Of a DNA stretch of 64,000 nucleotides, positions 16,514 through 24,973 are shown in pieces; position 1 is the first letter of the stretch, and each line of letters begins with the position of its first letter. Made by a program: the position numbers and the translations under genes. The DNA comes from Paraburkholderia elongata (GTDB lineage: Bacteria; Pseudomonadota; Gammaproteobacteria; Burkholderiales; Burkholderiaceae), in NCBI RefSeq assembly GCF_013177735.1, contig NZ_WOEZ01000074.1, forward strand, positions 1 through 64,000, given 5' to 3'. Below the pieces are notes generated by a model, which saw only the letters and a program-made list of their open reading frames with translations, was not told where the DNA came from and ran no database searches.

Positions 16514-18103
16514 ATGGGAGGCAGCGTGCACGCACAGAAACATCATCGCGGAGCTCATCACCCCTCGCATCTGAAAGCGGTCAAGCCAACCGATCAGCCG
16601 CATCCGGGACCCAAGCCAGAGCCGAAACAGAAGCCAAAGCCGACGCCTAGGAACTCGAGTACCCCGCGCGAAGACCGCCTTGCGAAGTTCGCAACCTTCA
16701 CGACCAACCTGCGCATGGTTTCGTTGAACCTGCTGCTGCTCATCGGTGCATGTCTTGCCGGAGCCATGCTGTGGAAGCTGGTATTCGCACGCGAAACCCT
16801 CATCGAAAATATCTACGTGCCCGAGGCGTTCGCCAGAATCGGCTATTCCAGCGAGGCGTTCCAGTCATTGGTTGCGGGCCATCTGATCGCCCTCGAAGAG
16901 CGTGCGGCGGACGTGATACCCGCCTCCGCCAAAGAAGAAATCAAGCTCGACTCCGACATGCCGGATTTCTCGGTGCCCGGCACGTCGATTTCCGCGAAGA
17001 CGATCCTGCAGTATGTGCGCGAGGCGCTGCCACTTCCGGTCTCGACCATCTCGGGCAGCGTAACCGGCACCCCGGACCACTACGTTTTGCATCTGGTCCT
17101 GGTGGAGCGCGGCCAGGTGTATCGTTTCGCCACGCCCGAAGGCCCGATCGCCGATCTGGAGCAGAATCTCTCCAATCTCGCCGTGGACGTGCTGAAGAAG
17201 CACAGCCCGTATATCTACGCGTCGTATGAGTCGGCCGAAGCACAGGCGCACTGCTACGCCGGCAAGGGAGCTTGTGATTTCTCCGAGGCTGAGCGGGTAT
17301 TTTCGAGCATCGTCGACGCCGGAGACGAACAGCCGAATTACAAATGGGCCCTGCTCGGACTTTCGAAGATCGACGAGGCGTACCACGATTACAAAGGCGA
17401 AATCAACGCGGTCAGCCGCCTCTCCGCCGACTACCCGTCGTCGTGGAGCTTTTATAACTGGGGCGTCGCGCTGAGCGAACTCGGTTGCCACAACATGGCG
17501 ATCGGTGCGTTCGAGCGATCCATCGCCTTGCGTTCGTCCCGGGAGGCTGCGTTCAATGCAATTGGCCGCGCCTGGCTGGCCCTCGCCAGACAGGCGCCGG
17601 ACCTTCATTCCACTGAAGCCAAAACTGATCTGCAAAACGCGCGTGACGATTTCCGCGTAGCCGTTTATCTGAAACCGGATTACCAGGAAGCGCACGTCAA
17701 TCTGGCGGAGTCGCTCAAGCTGCTCGACGATGACAACGGCGCGCGCCGCGAATACGTGAGCGCGATCAAAATGGATCCGACACATGCGGGTCTCGCCTAT
17801 GCCAGGTATGCCGAACTGTTTTTGGATCGGAAAGAGCGGAGCAAGCTCCTCGGCTTTGCGAACTGGGCCGACGACTTGCACGAGGAATGCCGCGCGACTA
17901 ACTCGACCTCGCTGCTCGAGGCGCTCGGCTGCAGCGTCGCCATGCACGCCGAAACGATCCGTGTGGTGAGCACGGACAATCATGGCGGAGTCGAGACCGT
18001 TGCAGCGAGGGTGACTCCGGCAACTGATTGCCGTGGCCTCGCGGTTGATGACAGACTTCCGCCCGAAGATGGCTTGCCCGACTTCGCACAGATTGTGCCG
18101 TGA
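16514..18103 (+). CDS. Membrane-anchored TPR-repeat protein
   Basis: 529 residues. A basic Pro/Lys/His-rich cytoplasmic N-terminus (about 1-50, PGPKPEPKQKPKPTPR) is followed by one transmembrane helix (about 69-91). A large exported or periplasmic part ends in several TPR-like helical repeats (about 250-440; WSFYNWGVALSELGCHNMA, AAFNAIGRAWLALAR, YQEAHVNLAESLKLLDDD). Such proteins usually scaffold complexes; no partner is evident. The start is uncertain: ATG 16514 has no good ribosome site, while GTG 16526 follows GGGAGG. Both neighbours face other ways, so it is probably monocistronic. Confidence 0.7.
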   Translation: MGGSVHAQKHHRGAHHPSHLKAVKPTDQPHPGPKPEPKQKPKPTPRNSSTPREDRLAKFATFTTNLRMVSLNLLLLIGACLAGAMLWKLVFARETLIENIYVPEAFARIGYSSEAFQSLVAGHLIALEERAADVIPASAKEEIKLDSDMPDFSVPGTSISAKTILQYVREALPLPVSTISGSVTGTPDHYVLHLVLVERGQVYRFATPEGPIADLEQNLSNLAVDVLKKHSPYIYASYESAEAQAHCYAGKGACDFSEAERVFSSIVDAGDEQPNYKWALLGLSKIDEAYHDYKGEINAVSRLSADYPSSWSFYNWGVALSELGCHNMAIGAFERSIALRSSREAAFNAIGRAWLALARQAPDLHSTEAKTDLQNARDDFRVAVYLKPDYQEAHVNLAESLKLLDDDNGARREYVSAIKMDPTHAGLAYARYAELFLDRKERSKLLGFANWADDLHEECRATNSTSLLEALGCSVAMHAETIRVVSTDNHGGVETVAARVTPATDCRGLAVDDRLPPEDGLPDFAQIVP

Positions 18104-18155
18104 AATCAGATACATTCTCCGGCACATTCGTATCCGCGCGCATACGAGCAATGCA

Positions 18156-18989
18156 TCAATGGTTGGCCGAGCCGCGATCCGAGCGGCGTTCGACAAAGCG
18201 CCTCACATAGTCATCCGCGGGGCGCGTCAGAATCTCGTTGGGCGTCCCTTCCTGCACGAGTTTGCCGTCGCGCAAAATCGCAATGCGGTTGCCGATCCGC
18301 AGGGCTTCATCGAGATCGTGCGTGATGAACACGATGGTCTTCTTCAGCGTAGCCTGCAGTTGCAGCAACTGGTCCTGCATTTCCGTGCGAATCAGCGGAT
18401 CGAGCGCGGAGAATGCTTCGTCCATCAGCAGCACGTCCGTATCCGCGGCAAGCGCACGGGCCAGCCCGACCCGCTGGCGCATGCCGCCGGATAACTCGTC
18501 CGGATAGTGTTCGCCGTAACCGTTCAAGCCGACCTTGCCGAGCCAGACACGGGCTTTCTCATTGGCCTCTGACTTGCTTTCTCCACGGACACGCAGCGCG
18601 TACGCCGTATTGTCGAGCACGGTTTGATGTGGCAGCAGCCCGAAATTCTGGAACACCATGCTGACCTTGTAGCGGCGCAAATCACGCAGACCTTGTGCGC
18701 CGAGCTTGATGACGTCCGAACCGTCGATCACGATCTCGCCCGACGTCGGCTCGATCAGCCGGTTGAAATGCCGTACCAGGGTCGACTTTCCGGAGCCGGA
18801 CAGTCCCATGATCACAAATATTTCGCCCGCACCGATACTCAGGCTGACGTCGTTCAGACCGACATTGCAACCGGTCTGGGCCAGCACATCGGCTTTGCCC
18901 TTGCCGCTTCGCAACAGATCGAGCACGCGCGCATGACTGGTTGGCGGACCGAAAAGCTTGTACACGTAGTTGACTTCAATCGCTGCCAT
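18156..18989 (-). CDS. Betaine/proline-type ABC transporter ATPase (ProV/OpuAA-like)
   Basis: 277 residues. Walker [10 protein letters not shown] (62-70), Q loop [11 protein letters not shown], signature [15 protein letters not shown], Walker [14 protein letters not shown] and the H loop [10 protein letters not shown] are all intact. The KLFG...[19 protein letters not shown] opening and short length without CBS domains fit the choline/betaine (Cbc/ProV) group. Start 18989 follows AGGAG, in preference to an upstream ATG at 19016 that overlaps the permease stop. It is the last gene of the 23.4-18.2 kb operon and energises the permease just upstream. Confidence 0.88.
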   Translation of the reverse strand: MAAIEVNYVYKLFGPPTSHARVLDLLRSGKGKADVLAQTGCNVGLNDVSLSIGAGEIFVIMGLSGSGKSTLVRHFNRLIEPTSGEIVIDGSDVIKLGAQGLRDLRRYKVSMVFQNFGLLPHQTVLDNTAYALRVRGESKSEANEKARVWLGKVGLNGYGEHYPDELSGGMRQRVGLARALAADTDVLLMDEAFSALDPLIRTEMQDQLLQLQATLKKTIVFITHDLDEALRIGNRIAILRDGKLVQEGTPNEILTRPADDYVRRFVERRSDRGSANH

Positions 18990-19012
18990 GTCGCTCTCCT
19001 CGCTTTTTCCTG

Positions 19013-19981
19013 TCACTCGGCCGTGCGGGTTTCGAGTCCGCCTTCAGCCGCCGATGTTTCATCCGTATTCGTGCTGTTCACGCGATAGGGAATGCGCGAA
19101 GCCGCTTTGGCCTTTCTGCGCTGTGCAAGCACGCGTCGCGCACGGCGGTCCTGGCCATAGCCCTGGCTGATGCGGTCGATCACGATCGCGAGAATCACGA
19201 TGGCAATACCTGCCTGTGTTCCCTTGCCCACATCGAGCGTCTGAATGCCGGCCAGCACATCTTCGCCAAGCCCACGCGAACCGATCATCGAAGCGATCAC
19301 CACCATCGAGAGCGCCATCATCGTCGTCTGGTTGATGCCGGCCATGATGCTGGGCCGCGCCAGTGGCATCTGCACGTTCACCAGCAATTGCCAGCGCGTC
19401 GTGCCGAAGGCGCGCGCCGCCTCGACCGCCTCGCTATCCACATGACGGATGCCGAGATCGGTCAGGCGAATCAGAGGCGGCAGCGCATAGATGATCGTGG
19501 CGAGGATCGCCGGCACCTTGCCGAGGCCGAACAGCATCAACACGGGAATCAAATAGACGAAGCTCGGCAGCGTTTGCATGACGTCGAGCGTCGGCAACAG
19601 TACGCGCCGCAGCCATGCGCTGCGCGAGGTCAGAATGCCGAGCGGCACGCCGAGCGAAACCGACAGCACCGTCGCCACGAGCATCAACGCGAGGGTCTGC
19701 ATCAGCTTTTCCCACAGGCCGAAGCAACCGATCGCATAGAGCAGCAGCATGAAGAAGCCGGCAATGCTCAGGCGCCGCGTCGCATTCCACGTCACCGCGC
19801 CGACCGCCAGCAGGATCAGCCATGGCGGCAAGGCGCGTAGTGCGCCCTCGAGCGGTACGAGCACATAGCGCAAGAGCGCAATGCTGAACTGGTGGAAGCT
19901 GTCGCCGTAGCGGGTAACGAACGATTGCACGGCATCGTTCACCCAATCGGCAATCGAAAGATGCAGAAAAAACGAATGCAT
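19013..19981 (-). CDS. Betaine/proline-type ABC transporter permease (ProW-like)
   Basis: 322 residues, start ATG 19981 with GGAGAG 6 bases upstream. Six or more helices are present. The BPD_transp_1 domain spans roughly 95-290 and includes [20 protein letters not shown], characteristic of ProW/OpuAB, and the cytoplasmic coupling motif [20 protein letters not shown]. The C-terminal tail (about 290-322) is basic and variable. It forms the inner-membrane channel for the ATPase and binding protein encoded on either side. Confidence 0.88.
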   Translation of the reverse strand: MHSFFLHLSIADWVNDAVQSFVTRYGDSFHQFSIALLRYVLVPLEGALRALPPWLILLAVGAVTWNATRRLSIAGFFMLLLYAIGCFGLWEKLMQTLALMLVATVLSVSLGVPLGILTSRSAWLRRVLLPTLDVMQTLPSFVYLIPVLMLFGLGKVPAILATIIYALPPLIRLTDLGIRHVDSEAVEAARAFGTTRWQLLVNVQMPLARPSIMAGINQTTMMALSMVVIASMIGSRGLGEDVLAGIQTLDVGKGTQAGIAIVILAIVIDRISQGYGQDRRARRVLAQRRKAKAASRIPYRVNSTNTDETSAAEGGLETRTAE

Positions 19982-20086
19982 GATCAACTCTCCACTGCAG
20001 GTGGACAGCAGGCTGTACGACACCCGCTGTCCGGCACGAAGCCGCAAGACCTCACGCCGTCGAAATCTGCCTGACGTTACCGCCTG

Positions 20087-21126
20087 TCAGGCGCCAGCAA
20101 GTCCGGCCTGCACTTTCGCCGCGACGTCGGCAGGCACCCATTGCTTCCACATCTCCGGATGCTCATGCAGGAATTGCGTGGCCATGGCTGAGCCGTCGAG
20201 TTTCTTCGTGCTCATCTCGAGGATCGTGCTGTTGAGGAAATCCATCGGAAACTTGACCTTGCCAAGCATCGACACGAGTTGCGGGTCGGCGTCGTAGAAC
20301 GGCGTGGATACGCCTACGGTGACATGCGAGACCATGTACGACGAGGCACATTGCGAGGTACTGCTTTCGTCGCGCAACGTCTTCCAGCACGCGTCGTTAT
20401 AGGCAGGCATCTTCAGTTCGACAAACCTGTACTTCGCCATCAGCGCAGCCGGGCCCCAGTAATAGAACACGATCGGCGCGCCGCGCTGGTACGCGGAGGC
20501 GATAGCGGCGTCGAGCGCGGCGCCTGTGCCCGGGTGAAAATTGGTGTAGCTCGCATCGAGATTCAGCACCTTCAGCAAACGTGTGTTGACCCGTTCGCAA
20601 TCCCAACCCGTCGGACAGTTGAGAAAACGGCCCTTGTCCGGTTCCTCGTCGTCCGCGAATACACTCTTGTACTTAGGTAGATCGGTCACCGATACGAGGC
20701 CCGCTGCGACCGGCTTGATACCGCGTTTAGAATCGCCCTTCACCACGTATTCCGGCACGAACCAGCCTTCCTTCGTGCCACCCGGCAAGGTGTCGCCGAC
20801 CAGTTTGACGCTGCCCGAGGCCACGGCTTTGGCGGTGATCTCACTGCGCCCGGTCCACTGTTCAGCCCACACTTGCACGTCGTTGTGTGCAAGCGCAGTT
20901 TCAGTGGCCGCCGTGCTGCCGGGCACGACATCCGTCTTGCAGCCGTAGCCCTTCTCCAGAATCTGCCGCAGCACCTCGGTTGCGAAGGAGCCGCTTTCCC
21001 ACGTAATGCCCGCGAAATGCACCGTCTTGCCCTGCGCGCGCACCAGTTATCCGCAGCGTGTGCGCTAGTGCCGGTCAATGCCATGGCGGCGGCGCACAGC
21101 ACCGCCCGAAGTTGTCTGAATTGCAT
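20087..21126 (-). pseudogene. Betaine-type ABC substrate-binding protein (ProX-like), frameshifted near the signal peptide
   Basis: A clean Sec signal peptide (MQFRQLRAVLCAAAMALTGT...AHA, ATG 21126) is read in one frame. The mature protein (GKTVHFAGITWESGSFATEV onward, to 20087) is in another frame. The switch is between about 21055 and 21035 and equals a missing base (or two extra). The mature part has the OpuAC-type features of quaternary-amine binding proteins: an early GITWESG, VQVWAEQWTGR, GWFVPEYV and YYWGPAALMAKY, with Trp/Tyr residues suited to an aromatic cage. Everything else about the gene is intact, so a single sequencing error is a real possibility. The operon's transporter depends on it. 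Confidence 0.75.
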
Positions 21127-21220
21127 CGTCGATCACCCTTGGAGCGTTGAATTGCATTGAATCGGCATGCGCGAGAGGCCGAACCTCTGCCCCACATGCC
21201 AGTGAGAACACGCCGTGCGC

Positions 21221-22447
21221 TCAAGCGAGCAGGCGCTTCTCGAACGGATAGTCGGACAGCAGTTCCACGCGGCCGTCATCGCGCACATACACCTGCTCTT
21301 CCAGCTTGACGCCTTCACCGCCATCTTCATGACCGATATAGCTTTCGATGCACAGCGTCATGCCGGGCTCGATCACGCCGTCATAGCCCTTGGCGCCGTT
21401 GTCCTCGCGATGGACGATGTAGGGATATTCGCCCGTCATGCCGACGCCATGCGCGAGCGCGAAATAGCGGCGCGCCTGATAGGGGCCGGGAATCTTCCAG
21501 GCCTTCGCGATGAACTCCTGAAAGGTCGTGCCGGCGCGCACGTTCTCCATGTTCGAATGCACCTGTTCATAAGCGAGCTTATAGACAGTCTTCTGTGCCG
21601 CTGTGGCGGGACCGTCGCCGCACAGGAAGGTGCGCGAGAAGTCGGCGTAATAGCCGAAGCGCCCCACCACATCCGTATCGAGTCCGACCAGCTCGCCCGT
21701 CTGGATCTTGCGCGGGCTGCTCTCCTGGAACCAGGGATTGGTACGCGGCCCCGAGCTGATCAGGCGCGTTTCGACGTAATCGCCGTCCGTTTCGATAATG
21801 TGCTTGTGCAGATGCGACCACAGCTCGTTCTCGCTGATGCCGGGCACGAGGGCCGCTTCCAGTTTGCGCACCCCCTCTTCGGCAGCGCGCAACGATGAAC
21901 GGATCATCTTGATCTCGTTGGGCACCTTGATCGAACGGGCCCGTTCGAGCGGTTCCTGCGCATCACTGATCTGATAGCCGCGCGCATGCAACGCAAAGGC
22001 AGCCGCCGACGTCGCGCTCTCGATGGCGATGCGTTTGCCGCCGCCACTCTGCCTGATCAGTTCGTCGATTTCATCGGCCCAGCGTTCGGTGACGCGGCCC
22101 AGCATGTCGTCACAGAAGTAATAGGAAATCGCGGTAGCCGGGCGCACTTCGTCGACAGTATCGAGTCCGTCGGCGAGAAAATCGCAGCCGGCATATTCGA
22201 ACAGCACGACCTTGCCTTCGGCCGGCACGAACAGATAACGCGCCGGATTGCGCATCGAATAGACCTGCATGTTGCGCGAGCCGGTCGCATAACGCATATG
22301 CGTGGGGTCGAACAGGATCGCGGCGGTCAGGTCACGCTTCTTCAGTTCGCGACGCACGGCGGCAAGCCGGTCGCGCTGAATCTGCGCGATTTCCTCCGCG
22401 GTCGGCTCGCAATCTTCCGGGAGGTGGGTCGGGCGAATAATCGTCAT
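21221..22447 (-). CDS. M24-family metallohydrolase, DddP-like (DMSP lyase type)
   Basis: 408 residues with an N-terminal creatinase-like domain (AAILFDPTHMRYATGSRNMQ) and a pita-bread catalytic domain. The metal-site residues are Asp257 and Asp259 (LDTDVVG), Asp269 (YADFSRT), His333 (AHGVGM), Glu368 (CIESY) and Glu383. Their spacing (2, 10, 64, 35, 15) matches what I recall for the Roseobacter DMSP lyase DddP (D295, D297, D307, H371, E406, E421). DddP cleaves dimethylsulfoniopropionate to dimethylsulfide and acrylate. The operon's betaine-type importer suits such a sulfonium or ammonium zwitterion. Alternatives in the same fold are creatinase, ectoine hydrolase and Xaa-Pro peptidase. Confidence 0.75.
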   Translation of the reverse strand: MTIIRPTHLPEDCEPTAEEIAQIQRDRLAAVRRELKKRDLTAAILFDPTHMRYATGSRNMQVYSMRNPARYLFVPAEGKVVLFEYAGCDFLADGLDTVDEVRPATAISYYFCDDMLGRVTERWADEIDELIRQSGGGKRIAIESATSAAAFALHARGYQISDAQEPLERARSIKVPNEIKMIRSSLRAAEEGVRKLEAALVPGISENELWSHLHKHIIETDGDYVETRLISSGPRTNPWFQESSPRKIQTGELVGLDTDVVGRFGYYADFSRTFLCGDGPATAAQKTVYKLAYEQVHSNMENVRAGTTFQEFIAKAWKIPGPYQARRYFALAHGVGMTGEYPYIVHREDNGAKGYDGVIEPGMTLCIESYIGHEDGGEGVKLEEQVYVRDDGRVELLSDYPFEKRLLA

Positions 22448-22488
22448 GTTTTTTGAAGGGGACGTGGGATGGTTTTAAAAGGACGGCT

Positions 22489-23376
22489 TCAATCGACGAG
22501 GTTGTCGGCGCGCACAAGGCGCTGCTCGGCTTCCAGATGCATTTCGGACACGCGTCCATACAGTTGGCGCGTGCGTTCGAGCCTGCCGATCACGCCGGGC
22601 TTCTGCGAGTACGCGAAGATCGCCGTATGCCGGTCGATTCCGCCTTGCACCTGCGTGACGCGGTGCAGCGAAAAGCGTCCTTTGAACAGTTGCAGATCGC
22701 CGGGTTGCAACGTGATCACGTTGATCGGCGCGCGCGTCTCGCCGCGCACCACGCTGCCGACGTCGCCATAGTTCTCGCCCTGGGGCGAACGGATATTCGG
22801 GCAATACTCGAAATCGCCACCCTCTTCAGGCTGTTGCGTCATCATCGAGACGATGAATTCGTTGGTGTCGTAATGCCACGGCTGTTCGGTGCCCGGCGGC
22901 ATGACGTTTTGCACCAGTCCGGCGTAGGGGTCCGCGTATTCCCAGACGCGCGCTTCACCGAGGCAGGCGGCAACGAAGCGTTTCATCGCCCGAGCCACAT
23001 AGATGCGGTGCACAATCGCGTCGGCGGGGATCACATCGCGGGTGACGAAGCCGCTGGTGCGGTCCATGAAGACGCGGCGCGGATCGTCGGCCGGCAGCGA
23101 CGGATCGTCCGCAGTGAAGTAGGCGTTGACCTTACGAGTCGAAAAGTAGGTCTTGGCCGCCAGCGCCACGCCTTCGGCCCGCGCCTGGGCGAGCGCCTCG
23201 GGGCGCAGGAAACCGTGCAGCACGGCGCTGCCATTGCCCGCCAGGTGGGCGCGGCAGCTCGCGATCAGCTCGCGCATACAGGGATGGTCCGGATCGTGCA
23301 AACGATAGCGCCCGGTATCGACGATGTCGCTCAAATCGTTGCATTCGGCATCGGCAAGAGGAAGACGGACTGACAC
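22489..23376 (-). CDS. 2-oxoglutarate/Fe(II)-dependent oxygenase
   Basis: 295 residues from GTG 23376, chosen because GGAG lies 7 bases upstream; the frame is open to a GTG at 23439. The iron facial triad is visible as His168-x-Asp170 (PWHYDTNEF) and His238 (FSLHRVT), with Arg249 (GGIDRHTAIF) placed to bind 2-oxoglutarate. These enzymes hydroxylate or dealkylate small molecules. As first gene of the operon with the M24 hydrolase and betaine importer, it probably processes the imported compound or a relative of it. The substrate is unknown. The nearest named type I can think of is the ArpA-like group. Confidence 0.82.
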   Translation of the reverse strand: MSVRLPLADAECNDLSDIVDTGRYRLHDPDHPCMRELIASCRAHLAGNGSAVLHGFLRPEALAQARAEGVALAAKTYFSTRKVNAYFTADDPSLPADDPRRVFMDRTSGFVTRDVIPADAIVHRIYVARAMKRFVAACLGEARVWEYADPYAGLVQNVMPPGTEQPWHYDTNEFIVSMMTQQPEEGGDFEYCPNIRSPQGENYGDVGSVVRGETRAPINVITLQPGDLQLFKGRFSLHRVTQVQGGIDRHTAIFAYSQKPGVIGRLERTRQLYGRVSEMHLEAEQRLVRADNLVD

Positions 23377-23496
23377 GGCGGGACTCCAGATAGGGGTTCG
23401 GACTGATTTGTGACGCGAATTGTTTTCGACAACAATCACCTCACTGACGCCCCCATGTTTTGATCGCCAAATTTCTTTGGAAAGCGAGTAATTCCG

Positions 23497-24411
23497 ATGG
23501 CTTCCATCAGCGGACCCGATTGGTCGAAACTGAGTTCTCTAGATCCCGAACTGGTGCGGGCATTCGTTGCCGTCGTCGATAGCGGCGGGTTTACCGCTGC
23601 GGCGAAGTTGCTGCACCGCACACAGTCGACCATCAGTCTGCGGATCCGCACGCTGGAGGAGCGGCTGGAAACGCATATGTTTCTGCGTAACAGCCGGCGG
23701 TTGGATTTGTCGCGCGATGGCGAGAATTTTTTGATTCACGCGCGGCGCATTATCCAGGTGCAGAACGAGGCGATCGCCGCATTGAACCGGAGTAATAGTG
23801 ATGGAGTGATCCGGTTTGGGCTGCCCGAGGACTATGCGGAGTTATGGCTGCCTGAGTTGCTCAAGAAGTTTTATGCGCTGAGGCCGGGCGCGCGGCCGCA
23901 TATTCATTGCCGGATGTCGTTGGAGTTGCTGGAGCGGTTGCAGGCTGGGGAGCTGGATCTGGCTTTAGTGGTGCGGCACGGGTCGCAGACCAGTGGGCGG
24001 CATCTCGGGCGTGAGGAAGTGGTGTGGGCGGCGCATCGGGATTTTGTTTTGCAGGCTGGGGCGCCGGTGCCGCTTGCCTTGTTTCCTGAGACTTGCTGTT
24101 ATCGGCAGCGGGGGCTTGCAGCGCTTGCCGCGCTTGAGCGGCAGTATCAGGTTGTGTATACGAGTCAGAGTCCTACCGGGATTAAGGTTGCCGTTAATCA
24201 CGGCGCGGCCGTCACTATCATCGATCGGTGTACGTTGCCGGATAACTGGCGGGTGCTCGGGGTTCAGGATGGGTTGCCTGCTTTGCCTCCGGCGGATCTT
24301 GAGTTGCATCGGGCTTCTGTTAATCGGGATCCCGCTGTGGATGTGCTTGCTGCTTTGATTGAGGATATGGTTGAGGAGAGGCGTAATTTGGCAGTTGCTG
24401 TTACTGCTTAG
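23497..24411 (+). CDS. LysR-family transcriptional regulator (divergent to the osmolyte operon)
   Basis: 304 residues. The N-terminal winged HTH (about 15-74: LVRAFVAVVDSGGFTAAAKLLHRTQSTISLRIRTLEERL as a run of LysR-typical segments) is followed by a periplasmic-binding-fold effector domain (about 100-295). It is transcribed away from the oxygenase-M24-ABC operon, the classical arrangement for a LysR activator of its neighbour. The last ~500 bases show codon choice shifted to G- and T-ending codons compared with nearby genes, and a structured repeat follows about 100 bases after the stop. Confidence 0.88.
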   Translation: MASISGPDWSKLSSLDPELVRAFVAVVDSGGFTAAAKLLHRTQSTISLRIRTLEERLETHMFLRNSRRLDLSRDGENFLIHARRIIQVQNEAIAALNRSNSDGVIRFGLPEDYAELWLPELLKKFYALRPGARPHIHCRMSLELLERLQAGELDLALVVRHGSQTSGRHLGREEVVWAAHRDFVLQAGAPVPLALFPETCCYRQRGLAALAALERQYQVVYTSQSPTGIKVAVNHGAAVTIIDRCTLPDNWRVLGVQDGLPALPPADLELHRASVNRDPAVDVLAALIEDMVEERRNLAVAVTA

Positions 24412-24513
24412 CTTTGCTGTTTTTGCCTCGCGGCGTTGGGCTTTTCTTGGTCTGGGTTCTTTGGCCTTTCCTTGATCTGGACTCTTTGGCCTTTCCTTGA
24501 ATTGATATTGGAT

Positions 24514-24710
24514 TATTAGCGTTGCCCCTGTGCGGGGCGGCACTTACTTCTCTTTGCCGCCGCAAAGAGAAGTAAGCAAGAGAAAGCGGCTCAAACCGCT
24601 AATTCTTAAGTGGGTCCCCTGGCTTGGAGGGGATCGTGGTGCATCTGGAATCTGTGTTCTCGCACATTCGGCGTGAGTGACAAGGCCGTCATACTTCCGG
24701 CGGCGCTACG
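24514..24710 (+). repeat. Dispersed structured repeat, copy A
   Basis: About 200 bases, nearly identical to 56431-56630 (reverse strand) and partly to 56111-56270. It contains consecutive hairpins: GCCCC/GGGGC (24524-24538), a perfect 15-bp stem with tetraloop (arms 24543-24557 and 24562-24576), and AGCGG/CCGCT (24585-24600). A conserved tail follows (GCATCTGGAATC, GTGACAAGGCCGTCAT). The 24412-24973 gap otherwise holds the tail of the LysR transcript and the porin leader, with no ORF. Confidence 0.75.
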
Positions 24711-24919
24711 CGCGCCGAAGGCTATTTCTCAAACCATCTGGTTCGGCTCTCCCCTCTCTCACCTCATTTCGCTGCACTGCGCCTCGCCTCACGTATTCTC
24801 TCTCCCATCCCGTCACGTCATTCGGAGAGCCAACGTTTCATGATTCGTTGGTGCCTCTCCCGCGCTTGCTCCATCGGCGTTTCCGATTGGTGCCATCAGA
24901 ATTCCTCGCTTTGCAAAAA

Positions 24920-24959
24920 GTATTGGCCGGAAAATCATGCGTCGGCCACTTGCCAATAC
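24920..24959 (+). promoter_or_regulatory. Hairpin in the porin 5' leader
   Basis: GTATTGGC (24920-24927) pairs with GCCAATAC (24952-24959), with GGCCG/CGGCC able to extend pairing inside the loop. The stem ends only a few bases before the GGAG ribosome site and the porin ATG at 24974. It would sit in the mRNA leader and could affect stability or small-RNA control, as is common for porins. Confidence 0.45.
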
Positions 24960-24973
24960 ATTCTGGAGATCTT

